A stretch of 64,000 nucleotides of DNA, taken from contig JBGTSB010000008.1 in the NCBI GenBank assembly GCA_041940525.1, forward strand, positions 1-64,000, written 5' to 3'. Positions 26,471-36,072 of this stretch are shown here, piece by piece; position 1 is the stretch's first letter; every line of letters begins with the position of its first letter. The translations under genes were made by a program, and so were the position numbers. The stretch comes from JAKAXS01 sp041940525. Its GTDB lineage: Bacteria > Pseudomonadota > Alphaproteobacteria > Rhizobiales > Hyphomicrobiaceae. Below the pieces are notes generated by a model. The model was not told the origin of the DNA, ran no database searches, and saw only the letters and a list, made by a program, of their open reading frames with translations.

Positions 26471-28077
26471 TTTGCTGCAGCGCCGTCTTTTAGCAACTTG
26501 TAGTTGATGCTATCGAGCAGCGCCTCGAACGAGGCATCGATGATGTTTGGTGAGACGCCAACGGTCGTCCAGCGCTCGCCCGTTCGCGTGTCATGGCTCT
26601 CGACCAAGACGCGGGTCACAGCTTCCGTGCCGCCTGTGAGAATGCGCACCTTGTAGTCGGCAAGCTCGATATCAGCGATGTGCTTCTGGTAGCGGCCGAG
26701 ATCCTTACGCAGCGCGAAGTCCAAGGCGTTCACCGGACCTGTACCTTCGCCCACCGACCAGAGCGGCTCGCTCTCGCCGTGGACGAAGACCTTCACGATT
26801 GCCTCCGACACGGTGACGAGATCGCCAACGGCGTTATGCCGACGCTCAACCATGACGCGGAAGCTGTCGACTGTGAAGAACTGCGGGACCGTCCCCAGGT
26901 GGCGGCGGGCCAGGAGCTCGAAGGAGGCTTCGGCGCTCTCGTAGGAGTAACCGGCAGACTCACGCTCCTTGACGTCTTCCAACAACGTCGCGACCCGGCT
27001 GTCGTCCTCGCCCGGGTTGAGGCCTAAACGATTGAGAGCGGCCAGCACATTGGAGCGGCCTGCCTGCTTAGAGACGAGGAGGCGGCGCTGATTGCCGACG
27101 GCGGCCGGTGCAATATGCTCGTATGTTTCCGGGTCTTTGACGATGGCCGAGGCGTGAATGCCGGCCTTCGTCGCGAACGCGCTCTCGCCGACATATGGCG
27201 CATGACGGTTTGGTGCCTGGTTCAACAGGTCGTCGAGCACGCGGCTAGCGTGCGTGAGTGTGCGCAGGCGTTCGGCCGTAACACCCGTCTCGAAGCGATC
27301 GGCGAATTCGCCTTTCAGCAAGAGTGTTGGAATGATCGATGTAAGGTTGGCGTTGCCGCAGCGTTCACCCAGGCCGTTCAAAGTGCCTTGGATCTGCCGG
27401 CATCCCGCACGGACCGCGGCCAGCGTGTTGGCAACGGCGTTATCCGTGTCGTTGTGTGTGTGGATGCCGAGACGATCACCGGGGACAATGCGGGTAACTT
27501 CGCGAACGATGCTGTCCACCTCATGGGGCAGCACCCCACCATTGGTATCGCAGAGCACGATCCAACGCGCGCCAGCTTCATGGGCCGTGCGGGCAACGGC
27601 CAACGCATAGTCGCGGTTGCCCTTGAAGCCATCGAAAAAGTGCTCACAGTCAAGCATCGCTTCGCGGCCCGAGGCGACGACCGCCTCAATAGACTGTGCG
27701 ATGGCATCAAGGTTTTCCTGATTGGATATCCCAAGCGCGACGCGCACATGATAATCCCAGGACTTGGCCACGAGACACACGGCATCGCTCTGCGACTGAA
27801 TAATTGCCTGGAACCCGCTGTCGTTAGAGACGGAGCGCCCTGCCCGCTTGATCATTCCGAACGCGGTGAACGCGGCGTTCTTCAGCGAAGGCCGCTCACC
27901 AAAGAACGCGGTGTCGGTGGCGTTGGCGCCTGGATAGCCACCCTCGATATAGTCGACACCCAAGTCGTCCATGACCTTGGCGATGCGCCGCTTGTCTTCA
28001 ATGGAAAAGTCAACGCCCGTCGTCTGCGCACCGTCGCGCAGCGTCGTGTCGAAGAGGTATAGGCGTTCCTTGCTCAT
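26467..28077 (-). CDS. cimA: (R)-citramalate synthase
   Basis: Condenses pyruvate and acetyl-CoA to citramalate, a threonine-independent route to isoleucine. 536 residues: TIM-barrel start LFDTTLRDGAQTTGVDFS, metal ligands in GIHTHNDTDNAVAN, and NGLGERCGNANL. A LeuA-type C-terminal dimer/allosteric domain covers about 390-530. The TTGVDFS variant and length favour CimA over LeuA. It is the third gene of cysS-GFA-cimA, 3 bp after the GFA gene. Confidence 0.93.
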   Translation of the reverse strand: MSKERLYLFDTTLRDGAQTTGVDFSIEDKRRIAKVMDDLGVDYIEGGYPGANATDTAFFGERPSLKNAAFTAFGMIKRAGRSVSNDSGFQAIIQSQSDAVCLVAKSWDYHVRVALGISNQENLDAIAQSIEAVVASGREAMLDCEHFFDGFKGNRDYALAVARTAHEAGARWIVLCDTNGGVLPHEVDSIVREVTRIVPGDRLGIHTHNDTDNAVANTLAAVRAGCRQIQGTLNGLGERCGNANLTSIIPTLLLKGEFADRFETGVTAERLRTLTHASRVLDDLLNQAPNRHAPYVGESAFATKAGIHASAIVKDPETYEHIAPAAVGNQRRLLVSKQAGRSNVLAALNRLGLNPGEDDSRVATLLEDVKERESAGYSYESAEASFELLARRHLGTVPQFFTVDSFRVMVERRHNAVGDLVTVSEAIVKVFVHGESEPLWSVGEGTGPVNALDFALRKDLGRYQKHIADIELADYKVRILTGGTEAVTRVLVESHDTRTGERWTTVGVSPNIIDASFEALLDSINYKLLKDGAAAN

Positions 28078-28080
28078 AAG

Positions 28081-28602
28081 TTAGATCTTTGGCGGCCAAG
28101 TTTCGGTGTCGTGATCAGGGTGTTGCCGGCTGGAAGAACGGATCGTCGCTAAAACAGCGCCGCTCGTTGATCCTTCCGTTGTCTCGGACGGCAGGTGCGG
28201 CAGATCATCGACCCAAGCCAGTTTGTTTTCCACCCCGTACTGTATTGTTGGTTTAACACGTTCGGGCTGGTCGAGTGAGCCAATCGCGACGTCGATCTCG
28301 TTGACGACGCCGTGAAGATCGCCCCCATTCACATAACGAAACGTCAACGGCGTTCCACAATCTTTACAAAAGCCACGTTCCACGGCGTCTGAACTGCGAA
28401 AGATCGACAGGTTGCCCCGTGTGCATGCGAAGTCATCCATCGCCACGCCCGCCAATGGCGCGAAAAAACCGCCGAAGGCTTTCTGGCACATGCGGCAGTG
28501 GCAGATGCTGGCGTTCGCGGGCTCGGCATAAAGCGCGTACCGGACGGCGCCGCATTGGCATCCGCCGGTATACACTGCCTGCCGGCCTTCAGCGGGTGCC
28601 AT
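28081..28602 (-). CDS. GFA-family zinc protein
   Basis: 173 residues of the glutathione-dependent formaldehyde-activating (GFA/CENP-V) fold: GGCQCGAVRYAL, ICHCRMCQKAFGG and RGFCKDCGTPLTFRY provide the cysteine ligands of the zinc sites. Substrate uncertain, as for most of the family. ATG 28602 shares one base with the cysS stop (TGATG), so it is coupled to cysS. The tail after about residue 135 is Ser/Thr-rich. Confidence 0.88.
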   Translation of the reverse strand: MAPAEGRQAVYTGGCQCGAVRYALYAEPANASICHCRMCQKAFGGFFAPLAGVAMDDFACTRGNLSIFRSSDAVERGFCKDCGTPLTFRYVNGGDLHGVVNEIDVAIGSLDQPERVKPTIQYGVENKLAWVDDLPHLPSETTEGSTSGAVLATIRSSSRQHPDHDTETWPPKI

Positions 28603-30023
28603 CAGCCCAGCTCCCACGTGGTCGTGAACTCGCCGGTTGCCGGATCCTTGCCGTCTTTTAGCTTAACGCCCATGGCGGAGAGTTCGTCGCGAATGCGGTC
28701 GCTTTCCTTGAAGTCCTTTGCTTTGCGCGCGGCAAGGCGGGCGGCAATCAGGCTCTCGACAGCGTCCTTGTCGACGTCAGCTGAAGCGGCACCTGCGGTA
28801 ATGTCGTCCGCGGTTATAGTCTCGCCGGCCAACCCCAGAAATTCCAGGGATGCGCGGAAAACTGCCGCCTGATCTTCGTTCCGCTTTGCTGACTTGGCAA
28901 GCCCATGAAGGATCGAGAGCACGCTCGGCGTATTAAGATCGTCCGACAAGGCGGAAACGATTTCGTCATGCGGTGCCTGTCCCGCCTGCGCTGTGCTGGC
29001 GATTTTCAGGAACTCACCCAGCGCGCCTCTAGCCTGGATCAGCCGTTCAACAGTCCAATCAATCGGCTGGCGATAGTGCGTCGAGAGCATCGCCAAACGG
29101 ATCACGCGTCCGTGCCAGCGGCTACCGCCGAACGTATCGCCTTCCAGCAACTGGTTTATCGTGATGAAGTTGCCGAGGCTCTTCGACATCTTCTCGCCTT
29201 CGACCTGCAGAAAGCCGTTGTGCATCCACACGTTTGCCATCACCGGCGTTCCGTGGGCGCAGCGCGATTGTGCGATTTCGTTTTCGTGGTGTGGAAAGAC
29301 GAGGTCGATGCCACCGCCATGAATGTCAAAGCGCTCGCCCAGGTGTTTGCCGGCCATGGCGGAGCATTCGATGTGCCAGCCAGGGCGACCATTGACGTCG
29401 ATCCCGCAAGGCGAGGGCCAGCCGGGCTCGCCGGGCTTTGACGGCTTCCACAGCACGAAGTCCATCGGATCACGCTTGTAGGGCGCGACTTCCACGCGGG
29501 CGCCGGCTTCCATCTCTTCCGTTGATCGGTTGGAGAGTTGACCGTAGTCCGCCATGGAGGCGACGTGGAACAGCACGTGGCCTTCCGCAACGTATGCGTG
29601 GCCGTTCTCGACAAGTTTCGCGCACAGGACCTTCATCTCTTCGATGTGTGCGGTCGCGCGTGGCTCGACCGTCGGCTCCAGCACACCCAGCGCCGCGATG
29701 TCGGCATGGAACTGCTCTTCAGTTTTCGCCGTGACCTTTGCGATCGCCTCGTTGAGCGGCAAGTCCGGATAGTCTTGGCCAGCGCGCGCGTTGATCTTGT
29801 CATCAACGTCGGTGATGTTGCGGACATAGGTGACGTGATCGGCCCCATAGACGTGACGCAGGAGGCGGAAGAGCACATCGAACACAATCACTGGCCGGGC
29901 GTTGCCGATATGCGCGAAGTCATAGACCGTCGGGCCACAGACATACATCCGCACATTGCCCGGATCGATCGGTTCGAACGCGGCCTTCCGGCGCGTCAAC
30001 GTGTTGTAGAACGAAAGTGTCAC
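28602..30023 (-). CDS. cysS: Cysteinyl-tRNA synthetase
   Basis: Charges tRNA-Cys. 473 residues with zinc-ligand CGPTVYDFAHIGNARP (HIGH-type motif HIGN), a second zinc-ligand segment GWHIECSAMAGKHLG, and KMSKSLGNF. GTG 30023 is chosen: homology starts with LSFYNTLTRRK and a GGGATA ribosome site precedes it; the open frame further upstream is non-homologous. First gene of cysS-GFA-cimA. Confidence 0.96.
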   Translation of the reverse strand: MTLSFYNTLTRRKAAFEPIDPGNVRMYVCGPTVYDFAHIGNARPVIVFDVLFRLLRHVYGADHVTYVRNITDVDDKINARAGQDYPDLPLNEAIAKVTAKTEEQFHADIAALGVLEPTVEPRATAHIEEMKVLCAKLVENGHAYVAEGHVLFHVASMADYGQLSNRSTEEMEAGARVEVAPYKRDPMDFVLWKPSKPGEPGWPSPCGIDVNGRPGWHIECSAMAGKHLGERFDIHGGGIDLVFPHHENEIAQSRCAHGTPVMANVWMHNGFLQVEGEKMSKSLGNFITINQLLEGDTFGGSRWHGRVIRLAMLSTHYRQPIDWTVERLIQARGALGEFLKIASTAQAGQAPHDEIVSALSDDLNTPSVLSILHGLAKSAKRNEDQAAVFRASLEFLGLAGETITADDITAGAASADVDKDAVESLIAARLAARKAKDFKESDRIRDELSAMGVKLKDGKDPATGEFTTTWELG

Positions 30024-30197
30024 GTATCCCCCAATCGCCAGCAGGAGGCGATCTGCGAAAAGCCGCTCATTGGATGTTGTCAGACGGCGCCGGATGCCAT
30101 GATCGGCGCGCGCAAACGCCAGCCCGAGCCTTATGAGCGCCTCGCCCGAAGGCGTCAAGCGCCCGTCATTCGGTCATTTATTGCCGGCAATACGCTG

Positions 30198-30425
30198 CTA
30201 GGGCCAGTCGCCCGGTTGCTGGCAACCGCGAGGGGCGGGGCCGCTATGTTCCAATCGCCGCTTAACCGTTTGGCACGCCCAAGAACGAACCGGATCAGGC
30301 AACCGGCTGTTGATCGCGATCCAGGCGTCATCGTAGGGAGAGGCAAGCGTCAGCGTGCGGTAAAACCAGAAGCAGCCGGTGACGACAAAAAGAAAAATTA
30401 TCAGTGAGAACAACTGCCTCAACAT
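30198..30425 (-). CDS. Small membrane-anchored hypothetical protein
   Basis: 75 residues, one N-terminal hydrophobic segment (LRQLFSLIIFLFVVTGCFWF), then a short basic domain with two cysteines (SWACQTVKRR and APRGCQQPG). Family unknown. The start ATG 30425 directly begins the hydrophobic segment. Confidence 0.5.
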   Translation of the reverse strand: MLRQLFSLIIFLFVVTGCFWFYRTLTLASPYDDAWIAINSRLPDPVRSWACQTVKRRLEHSGPAPRGCQQPGDWP

Positions 30426-30592
30426 GGCCAACGGTCCTTACGCGCTGTTTCATTCCGGTTAGCGTCGCCATGCGACAGGAACGTGGCAGATCGGGGCATA
30501 CGGCCAACCTGCCGCATTTCATCCGTATTGACCGCCTACCTCCACGAGGCGCATTAGAATGATGGTTCAGTTCAACAATCGCCACGGGATCC

Positions 30593-31744
30593 ATGGAAAG
30601 ACCGCAAACAAAGCTCAAGCCAACAGCGCGTAGCGTGTTTGCAAAAGCGCTCATACCGGCAGTGCTCGTTTTGTCGGCCCCGGCAATCGTTTGGGCGCAG
30701 TCCTTCGACTGGCCTTGGGAAGAGCAGAACAACGAGCCACCGCCGCAACCTCAGCCGGAATGGCGCTCGCCCGACGAACAACGCCCGCCAGCGCAGTATG
30801 TGCCGCGGCCCGGCCCGCAAGGCGGCCAGTGGGGCGCTGCACAGAACCCTATTTGTGTGCAGCTTGAGCAGCGCCTCGTGCAAGAAGGCCAGCGCGGCAA
30901 CAATTCGCGTAGCGCATTGCCGCAAATTGAATCCGAGATCCGCTCCGTCAGCCAGAGCCTGCGCGAGACGGAAGATAAACTTGAAAACGGCTGCTACGAA
31001 TATTTCCTGTTCTCTAAATCCTTGCGCGGCACCCGGCGGTGCCGGTCCTTGGCCAGCCAAGCAGATGGCGACCGGCGCCGGTTATCAGAGCTGCAGACGC
31101 GGCGCGCGGACATCATGGGATCGAGCGGCCGGTCATATCAGGATGACATCATCAACGAACTCGCCCGCAACAATTGCGGCGACACTTACGTGCAACAGGC
31201 GCGCCGGCGCGCGCGCAGCAACAATCCATTCAGCTTCTGGAGCGATGACAGCGAGGGACGTCTAGAAGGCGGCCTGGGCCAATACGGCAATCTTGGCTAC
31301 GCGACTTACCGGACTTTGTGCGTCCGCTTGTGCGACGGCTATTACTTCCCCGTTAGCTTTTCCACGCTCCCCAACCATTTCCAGCGTGACCAGCAAAACT
31401 GCCAGTCGCGCTGCGCGGCCCCTGTCGAGCTCTACTACTATCAGAACCCCGGTGGGGCTGTGGAGCAGATGGTGTCCGTTCAAACGAACCAGCCTTATAC
31501 GCAGCTGAAGTCCGCGTTCCGCTATCGCAAGGAATACATCAAGGGCTGTTCGTGCAAGCAGGCCGAGTATGTGCCGCAGAGCAAGCCAGGTCAGCCAGGT
31601 GCACCGCAGGCGCCACAACCTGAACCGGCGCTGCGTCAGGGTAATCTCACGCCGCTGCCAAGTGGTGCGAGAGCGCAACCCCCAGAAGAGGCGGCGCAAG
31701 CGGCCCCCAAGCAGCTGTCGCAGTCTTCAGCTGCTCAACAATAA
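30593..31744 (+). CDS. DUF2865 exported protein
   Basis: 383 residues. Signal peptide (KALIPAVLVLSAPAIVWAQS), a Pro/Gln-rich linker, then the DUF2865 core: a coiled-coil-like region (LPQIESEIRSVSQSLRETED) and the hallmark TLCVRLCDGYYFPVSFSTLP, with paired cysteines and YIKGCSCKQAEYVP. The tail is Pro/Gln/Ala-rich. The family is specific to Hyphomicrobiales and its function is unknown. It converges on aroC. Confidence 0.88.
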   Translation: MERPQTKLKPTARSVFAKALIPAVLVLSAPAIVWAQSFDWPWEEQNNEPPPQPQPEWRSPDEQRPPAQYVPRPGPQGGQWGAAQNPICVQLEQRLVQEGQRGNNSRSALPQIESEIRSVSQSLRETEDKLENGCYEYFLFSKSLRGTRRCRSLASQADGDRRRLSELQTRRADIMGSSGRSYQDDIINELARNNCGDTYVQQARRRARSNNPFSFWSDDSEGRLEGGLGQYGNLGYATYRTLCVRLCDGYYFPVSFSTLPNHFQRDQQNCQSRCAAPVELYYYQNPGGAVEQMVSVQTNQPYTQLKSAFRYRKEYIKGCSCKQAEYVPQSKPGQPGAPQAPQPEPALRQGNLTPLPSGARAQPPEEAAQAAPKQLSQSSAAQQ

Positions 31745-31773
31745 GCTAAGTCCGATCTTGATTGCCCTGATGG

Positions 31774-32862
31774 CTATCCGCACTGGCCGCGGTGGCGCAG
31801 CAGGTGATCAGCCAGAACGATCGCCATCATCGCTTCGCCCACGGGAACGGCCCGGATGCCGACACAGGGATCATGCCGGCCTTTGGTAACGATCTCCGTC
31901 TCTTTGCCAAAACGATCGATCGTCTGACGCGTGGACAAGATCGAGGATGTCGGCTTCACCGCGAACCGGCAAACAATCGGCTGGCCCGTCGATAGTCCGC
32001 CCAGCACGCCTCCGGCATGATTGGACAGATAGCGCGGCTTGCCATCTGGGCCGATACGAATTTCGTCGGCGTTGGCTTCGCCGGTGAGTTCGGCGGCCGC
32101 CATGCCGGCACCAATCTCGACACCCTTGACGGCATTGATGCTCATCATCGCCGAGGCGAGGTCCTGATCGAGCTTGCCGTAGAGTGGAGCACCCAGGCCA
32201 GCCGGTACGCCTTCGGCGACAACCTCGATGACCGCGCCGATAGATGAGCCGGCGTTGCGAATTTCATCGAGATAGTTCGTCCAATCGGCAACCTTGCCAG
32301 GGTCGGGACAGAAGAAGGGATTGGTGCCAACGACATCCCAATCCCAGCACGAGCGGTCAACTGCGTGCTCGCCGATTTGGACGAGCGCCCCGCGGATCGA
32401 GACACCTTCTCCTAAAATCTTGCGCGCGATCGCACCGGCCGCGACCCGCATGGCCGTTTCGCGCGCGGATGATCGCCCGCCACCGCGATAATCGCGAATC
32501 CCGTATTTCTGCCAGTAGACGATGTCGGCGTGGCCGGGCCGGAACTTGTCTTTGATGTCGCCGTAGTCTTTCGAGCGCTGATCGACGTTGTGGATCACGA
32601 GCGAGATTGGCGCGCCGGTCGTGACCTGGTGGCCGTTATCGTCGGTGAAGACACCAGACAGGATCTCGACCGAATCAGGCTCGCGCCGTTGTGTAGTGAA
32701 GCGCGACTGGCCAGGCTTACGCTTGTCCAGGAATTCCTGGATTTCCCCGGCGGTCAGGCGAATGCCCGGTGGACAGCCATCCACCACGCAGCCAATAGCC
32801 GGGCCGTGGCTTTCGCCCCAAGTTGTAACGCGGAAGAGATGACCGAAGGTATTGTGAGACAT
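31774..32862 (-). CDS. aroC: Chorismate synthase
   Basis: Makes chorismate from EPSP with reduced FMN. 362 residues: N-terminal NTFGHLFRVTTWGESHG, ARETAMRVAAGAIARKILG with the preceding RDYRGGGRSS, and C-terminal TKGRHDPCVGIRAVPVGEAM. Grouping with a histidine phosphatase and fabI on the same strand is typical of this order. Confidence 0.97.
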   Translation of the reverse strand: MSHNTFGHLFRVTTWGESHGPAIGCVVDGCPPGIRLTAGEIQEFLDKRKPGQSRFTTQRREPDSVEILSGVFTDDNGHQVTTGAPISLVIHNVDQRSKDYGDIKDKFRPGHADIVYWQKYGIRDYRGGGRSSARETAMRVAAGAIARKILGEGVSIRGALVQIGEHAVDRSCWDWDVVGTNPFFCPDPGKVADWTNYLDEIRNAGSSIGAVIEVVAEGVPAGLGAPLYGKLDQDLASAMMSINAVKGVEIGAGMAAAELTGEANADEIRIGPDGKPRYLSNHAGGVLGGLSTGQPIVCRFAVKPTSSILSTRQTIDRFGKETEIVTKGRHDPCVGIRAVPVGEAMMAIVLADHLLRHRGQCG

Positions 32863-33082
32863 GGCGAACTACGTATCGGCCCCCCTGCCCGCGGTCAATA
32901 TCGCTGATCGTCCCTGAGGCCCGGAAGACATCAAACGAGCATCACATGCACATCCAACCGTCTGAGCTAAACTGCAATTCATTTGGCAGAGGCGCGCGAC
33001 GCACTTACCATGATCGTTCGTTCCGCGTACCGGGACCAGTGGTTAATCCCTACTGGGACCATCAACCCCAATCTGAGAGTTG
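32863..33082. other. Upstream region of aroC / candidate sRNA promoter
   Basis: No gene. It must hold the aroC promoter (minus) and, if the terminator at 33179 ends a real transcript, a plus-strand promoter. Confidence 0.35.
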
Positions 33083-33217
33083 AGTGCCGGTGCGTGATTC
33101 CGGCAAATTTGGCGTGAGTGCTTGGCGTTCTAACCGGGCTCCCGGCGGCTTGAGCCCCCGCCTCGAGCTTTGGCACTGGAAGAGCCGGAGGCCGCTTCTC
33201 CGGCTCTTCTTTTATTT
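33083..33217 (+). ncRNA. Candidate small RNA with intrinsic terminator
   Basis: No coding frame is convincing here. AGTGCC (33083-33088) can pair with GGCACT (33172-33177) as a closing helix. Internal hairpins include GCCGG with CCGGC near 33086-33102. A strong terminator follows at 33179. It lies antisense to any read-through from the histidine phosphatase gene toward aroC. The boundaries and existence are inferred from structure only. Confidence 0.35.
33179..33217 (+). terminator. Rho-independent terminator, plus strand
   Basis: A 12-bp perfect stem (33179-33190 with 33198-33209), a 7-nt loop and TTTTATTTT. The T-tract is only on the plus strand, yet no plus-strand CDS lies upstream until beyond the divergent aroC. 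Confidence 0.85.
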
Positions 33218-33807
33218 TAGATCCACGACACCGAACCTTCTTTCAGGACAAGCACCCGGTCCTGATGCGCGCCCAGCACGGGAACGCGTTCGACGTCCAG
33301 CCCTCCCACATGGGCCTGCAGGGTACGAACAACTCCGCCATGCGCCGCCGCGACTGTGTCTCGATCAACCTCAGCCAGCCACTGCACAGTCCGCTTCATG
33401 AGATCTTCGTAGCTTTCCCCACCTTGTGGCCTCCAGCGGAAGGCGTCCTTGGCACGGTCCTGCCAGCCTTGCGGATCGGCTTGTGGCAGGTCGGCCTGGA
33501 GTTGTCCCTCCCACGTGCCGTAACTCAGCTCCTTCAGCCGCTCTTCGATTGCGTAGGCTTCGGGTTGCAGATCAAGCGCGGCGCGCACGATTTCCATGGT
33601 TTCGCGCGCACGGCCAAGCGGGCTTGAGACAAACTGAGCGTTCGCGATCGGCGGCAGGAACTGGCGCAATGTCTGTCCATTGCGCAGGGCCTGAGCGCGG
33701 CCGATGACGTTTAACGGGATGTCCTGCTGGCCTTGATAGCGAAGGTCCCTATTCCAATCCGTCTCGCCGTGGCGAACCAAATAGACAGTGACCCCGCTCC
33801 GTATCAC
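33217..33807 (-). CDS. Histidine phosphatase family protein
   Basis: 196 residues, phosphoglycerate-mutase-like fold. The catalytic LVRHGETDWN is near residue 10, the second basic residue is in SSPLGRARET, and the second histidine is in AAAHGGVVRTL. Substrate not predictable. It follows fabI by 4 bp and is cotranscribed. Confidence 0.9.
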   Translation of the reverse strand: MIRSGVTVYLVRHGETDWNRDLRYQGQQDIPLNVIGRAQALRNGQTLRQFLPPIANAQFVSSPLGRARETMEIVRAALDLQPEAYAIEERLKELSYGTWEGQLQADLPQADPQGWQDRAKDAFRWRPQGGESYEDLMKRTVQWLAEVDRDTVAAAHGGVVRTLQAHVGGLDVERVPVLGAHQDRVLVLKEGSVSWI

Positions 33808-33811
33808 GCTT

Positions 33812-34663
33812 CTAGCCGTCGCCTTTTACGACTGAGATATCGGGCGCGTCCTCGTTCTTCATGCCCTGTACGTGATAACCCGCGTCAACGTGATGGACTT
33901 CGCCAGTGACGCCTTTCGACAGATCGGACAAGAGGTAGACACCAGCACCGCCGACGTCTTCCAACGTGACCGTGCGGCGGAGCGGTGAGTTGTATTCGTT
34001 CCAACGCAGAATATAGCGGAAGTCAGAAATGCCCGAAGCAGCGAGCGTTTTGATGGGGCCTGCCGAGATGGCATTCACGCGAATAGCTGACTTTCCAAGA
34101 TCAGACGCCAGATAGCGGACGGACGCTTCAAGAGCCGCCTTCGCGACGCCCATAACGTTGTAATGCGGCATGACCTTTTCGGCGCCGTAGTAGGTCAGCG
34201 TGATCATGGAGCCGCCATCGGTCATCAGCTTCTCAGCCCGTGCGGCGAGCGCCGTGAACGAGAAGCATGAGACGCGCATGGTCTGCGTGAAGTTCTCTTC
34301 GCTCGTGTCGACGTAGCGGCCATCGAGTTCGTTTTTATCGGAAAAGGCGATCGCGTGGACGAAGAAGTCTATCTTGCCCCAGGCGCTCTTTAACTCTGCG
34401 AACAGTGCGTCCATTGAGGCGCTATCAGTGACGTCGCACGGCAGAACAAGTTTGGAGCCCAGCTCAGCGGCGAGCGGCTCGACCCGCTTCTTCAGGGCTT
34501 CTCCCTGATAGGTCAGAGCAATTTCCGCACCCTGTGCTGCCAAAGCCTTGGCGATGCCCCAAGCGATTGAGCGGTTGTTGGCGACGCCCATGATCAGCCC
34601 GCGCTTGCCGGCCATCAAGCTACCTGCGTTGGCGCCTGCCGCGCCGGGCCCCGTTCCCGTCAT
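33812..34663 (-). CDS. fabI: Enoyl-[acyl-carrier-protein] reductase (NADH)
   Basis: Last reduction of each fatty-acid elongation cycle. About 283 residues with the divergent SDR glycine motif GLIMGVANNRSIAWGIA, the active-site Tyr/Lys spacing in YYGAEKVMPHYNVMGVAKAA (Tyr-x6-Lys), and RVNAISAGPIKTLAASGI. ATG 34663 is chosen; GTG 34672 sits closer to the GGGGAAA ribosome site and is also possible. First gene of fabI-phosphatase. Confidence 0.95.
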   Translation of the reverse strand: MTGTGPGAAGANAGSLMAGKRGLIMGVANNRSIAWGIAKALAAQGAEIALTYQGEALKKRVEPLAAELGSKLVLPCDVTDSASMDALFAELKSAWGKIDFFVHAIAFSDKNELDGRYVDTSEENFTQTMRVSCFSFTALAARAEKLMTDGGSMITLTYYGAEKVMPHYNVMGVAKAALEASVRYLASDLGKSAIRVNAISAGPIKTLAASGISDFRYILRWNEYNSPLRRTVTLEDVGGAGVYLLSDLSKGVTGEVHHVDAGYHVQGMKNEDAPDISVVKGDG

Positions 34664-34882
34664 AAGGACCACTTTCCCCTTTGGTTATGAATTTTCGCGA
34701 TCCTACACATTTCAATGAGTGGGTCCAGCCGCGAAAGCCAAAAGGACGGCACCGATTGACGCGGCTGCTCTGGGGGCTGTCTGAAGCGTCTTGGATGGCC
34801 TCAAACATTTGACAGCCATGACGTTTTGCGCCCGGCACCCGAGAAGGTGCCGGACGCCGTTCCTCCGACCGCAACTGAAAAA

Positions 34883-35308
34883 CTAGCCGTCTAGCCGCCA
34901 GATGCCGCGCACGCCGCGGCAGGCGATGCCTTCCATGGTGCGAAATTTCGCTTCGGTGGAGATTTCTACCACCAGGTGACGGCACAACATTCCGTTGGCA
35001 TCCTTGAAGGTTGCCGTGGGTTTGACGGAGCCGGACATGAGACCGCTTGGGCGATGCCAAACATAAAGAGAGCCATCGGCGACCCTCGATAGAGCGAATT
35101 GTACGGCTTCAAGGACCGCGGCCTCGTCAGAGACGCGCCGGCCCTCGCGCAAGATGGCGTGCTGTGGCGGGACAGCAATATGCTCGTTGGATATTGGAGA
35201 GGTTCGATCCACCGCCGCGGACAGGGGGGACGCCACGGCGGTGGATGCGATGAGCGCTAGCCCGGCAAAATGCGGGACGCAGCGCGAAACAACTCTGACC
35301 AAGCACAT
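34883..35308 (-). CDS. Exported protein with surface-antigen-like C-terminus
   Basis: About 141 residues. An N-terminal hydrophobic stretch (FAGLALIASTAVASPLSAA) looks like a signal peptide. The C-terminal GMLCRHLVVEISTEAKFRTM followed by EGIACRGVRGIWRLDG recalls the end of the RT0821/Lpp0805-type surface protein family (paired cysteines around a short hairpin). Start uncertain: ATG 35308 or GTG 35362. Confidence 0.65.
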   Translation of the reverse strand: MCLVRVVSRCVPHFAGLALIASTAVASPLSAAVDRTSPISNEHIAVPPQHAILREGRRVSDEAAVLEAVQFALSRVADGSLYVWHRPSGLMSGSVKPTATFKDANGMLCRHLVVEISTEAKFRTMEGIACRGVRGIWRLDG

Positions 35309-35449
35309 GACGCGGTACCGAATATGAACCAGTGGACCGCGACCAACGCGGATACTCGGCACACTTTGAAGTGGTAGAGTTAAAAACGCCTGAACGGACC
35401 CGATGTTTCGTTAGTCCCGTTGCCAGCAACCGACCCCGGTTAACGATCG

Positions 35450-35857
35450 TTAACGCCTGGTTAGTGCCTTGAGCAGTGCTTCTTGTGAATGGGGTTTGAA
35501 GAGTTTGGGCACGTGTGCGTGCCGTTCGGGCAGAGGCAAGCCATCGCCGAAGCCCGTGACGAAGACGAAGGGAATGCCCTTGTCGGCGAGGTGATCAGCG
35601 ACTGCGATACAGTTCTCGCAGCCAAGATCGACATCCAAAAGGGCAATGTCTGGCTCTTGGGATTGTAGCGCGGTGAGGGCATCCGACGCATCAGACGCCG
35701 CAATGACGAGCCCCACACCCATGCTTTTGAGCATGTCTTCCAGGTCCAGCAGGATAATGGCGTTATCCTCGAGAACCAAAACGCAGTTGGGCATGCCGGC
35801 CTGGCGCGTTTCCTCGCGGGTCAAGCCACCTGCCTCCAATTGGCAAAGATCGTCCAT
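35450..35857 (-). CDS. Single-domain response regulator
   Basis: 135 residues, a receiver domain without output domain. The acidic pair is in LVLEDNAI, the phosphoacceptor Asp in IALLDVDLG, the Thr in VFVTGFGD and the Lys in VPKLFKPH. ATG 35857 or the internal ATG 35794 (MPNCVLVLEDN) could be the start. No kinase adjoins it; the nearest two-component genes are the decayed set at 38.9-40.5 kb. Confidence 0.88.
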   Translation of the reverse strand: MDDLCQLEAGGLTREETRQAGMPNCVLVLEDNAIILLDLEDMLKSMGVGLVIAASDASDALTALQSQEPDIALLDVDLGCENCIAVADHLADKGIPFVFVTGFGDGLPLPERHAHVPKLFKPHSQEALLKALTRR

Positions 35858-36072
35858 GTCATAACGCTTTCCTGTTTAATGAGAAGAAAGGTCTGACGCA
35901 TCATCGGCCATCAGCCAGCTGTAGACGGAGCGTCCGCCACTAAACGCAGTGCCCGGTATGGCGCACTGTCGTCTCGCGCAACAAAACAACACGGACAGGC
36001 CCGCGCGTCCGTCCACTAGTGTACACTCACAGGAATTTGTATCTGTTAGGTTGTTCTCAGGGATAGGAGTCG

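Noticed and set aside
32940..33010. tRNA-like D-arm (TAGCTCAGACGG on the minus strand)
   Set aside because: No matching acceptor stem, anticodon arm or T-arm can be folded around it.
34833..34860. Hairpin GGCACC / GGTGCC as terminator of the 34883-35308 gene
   Set aside because: No T-run on either strand; could be a structure of unknown role, too weak to list.
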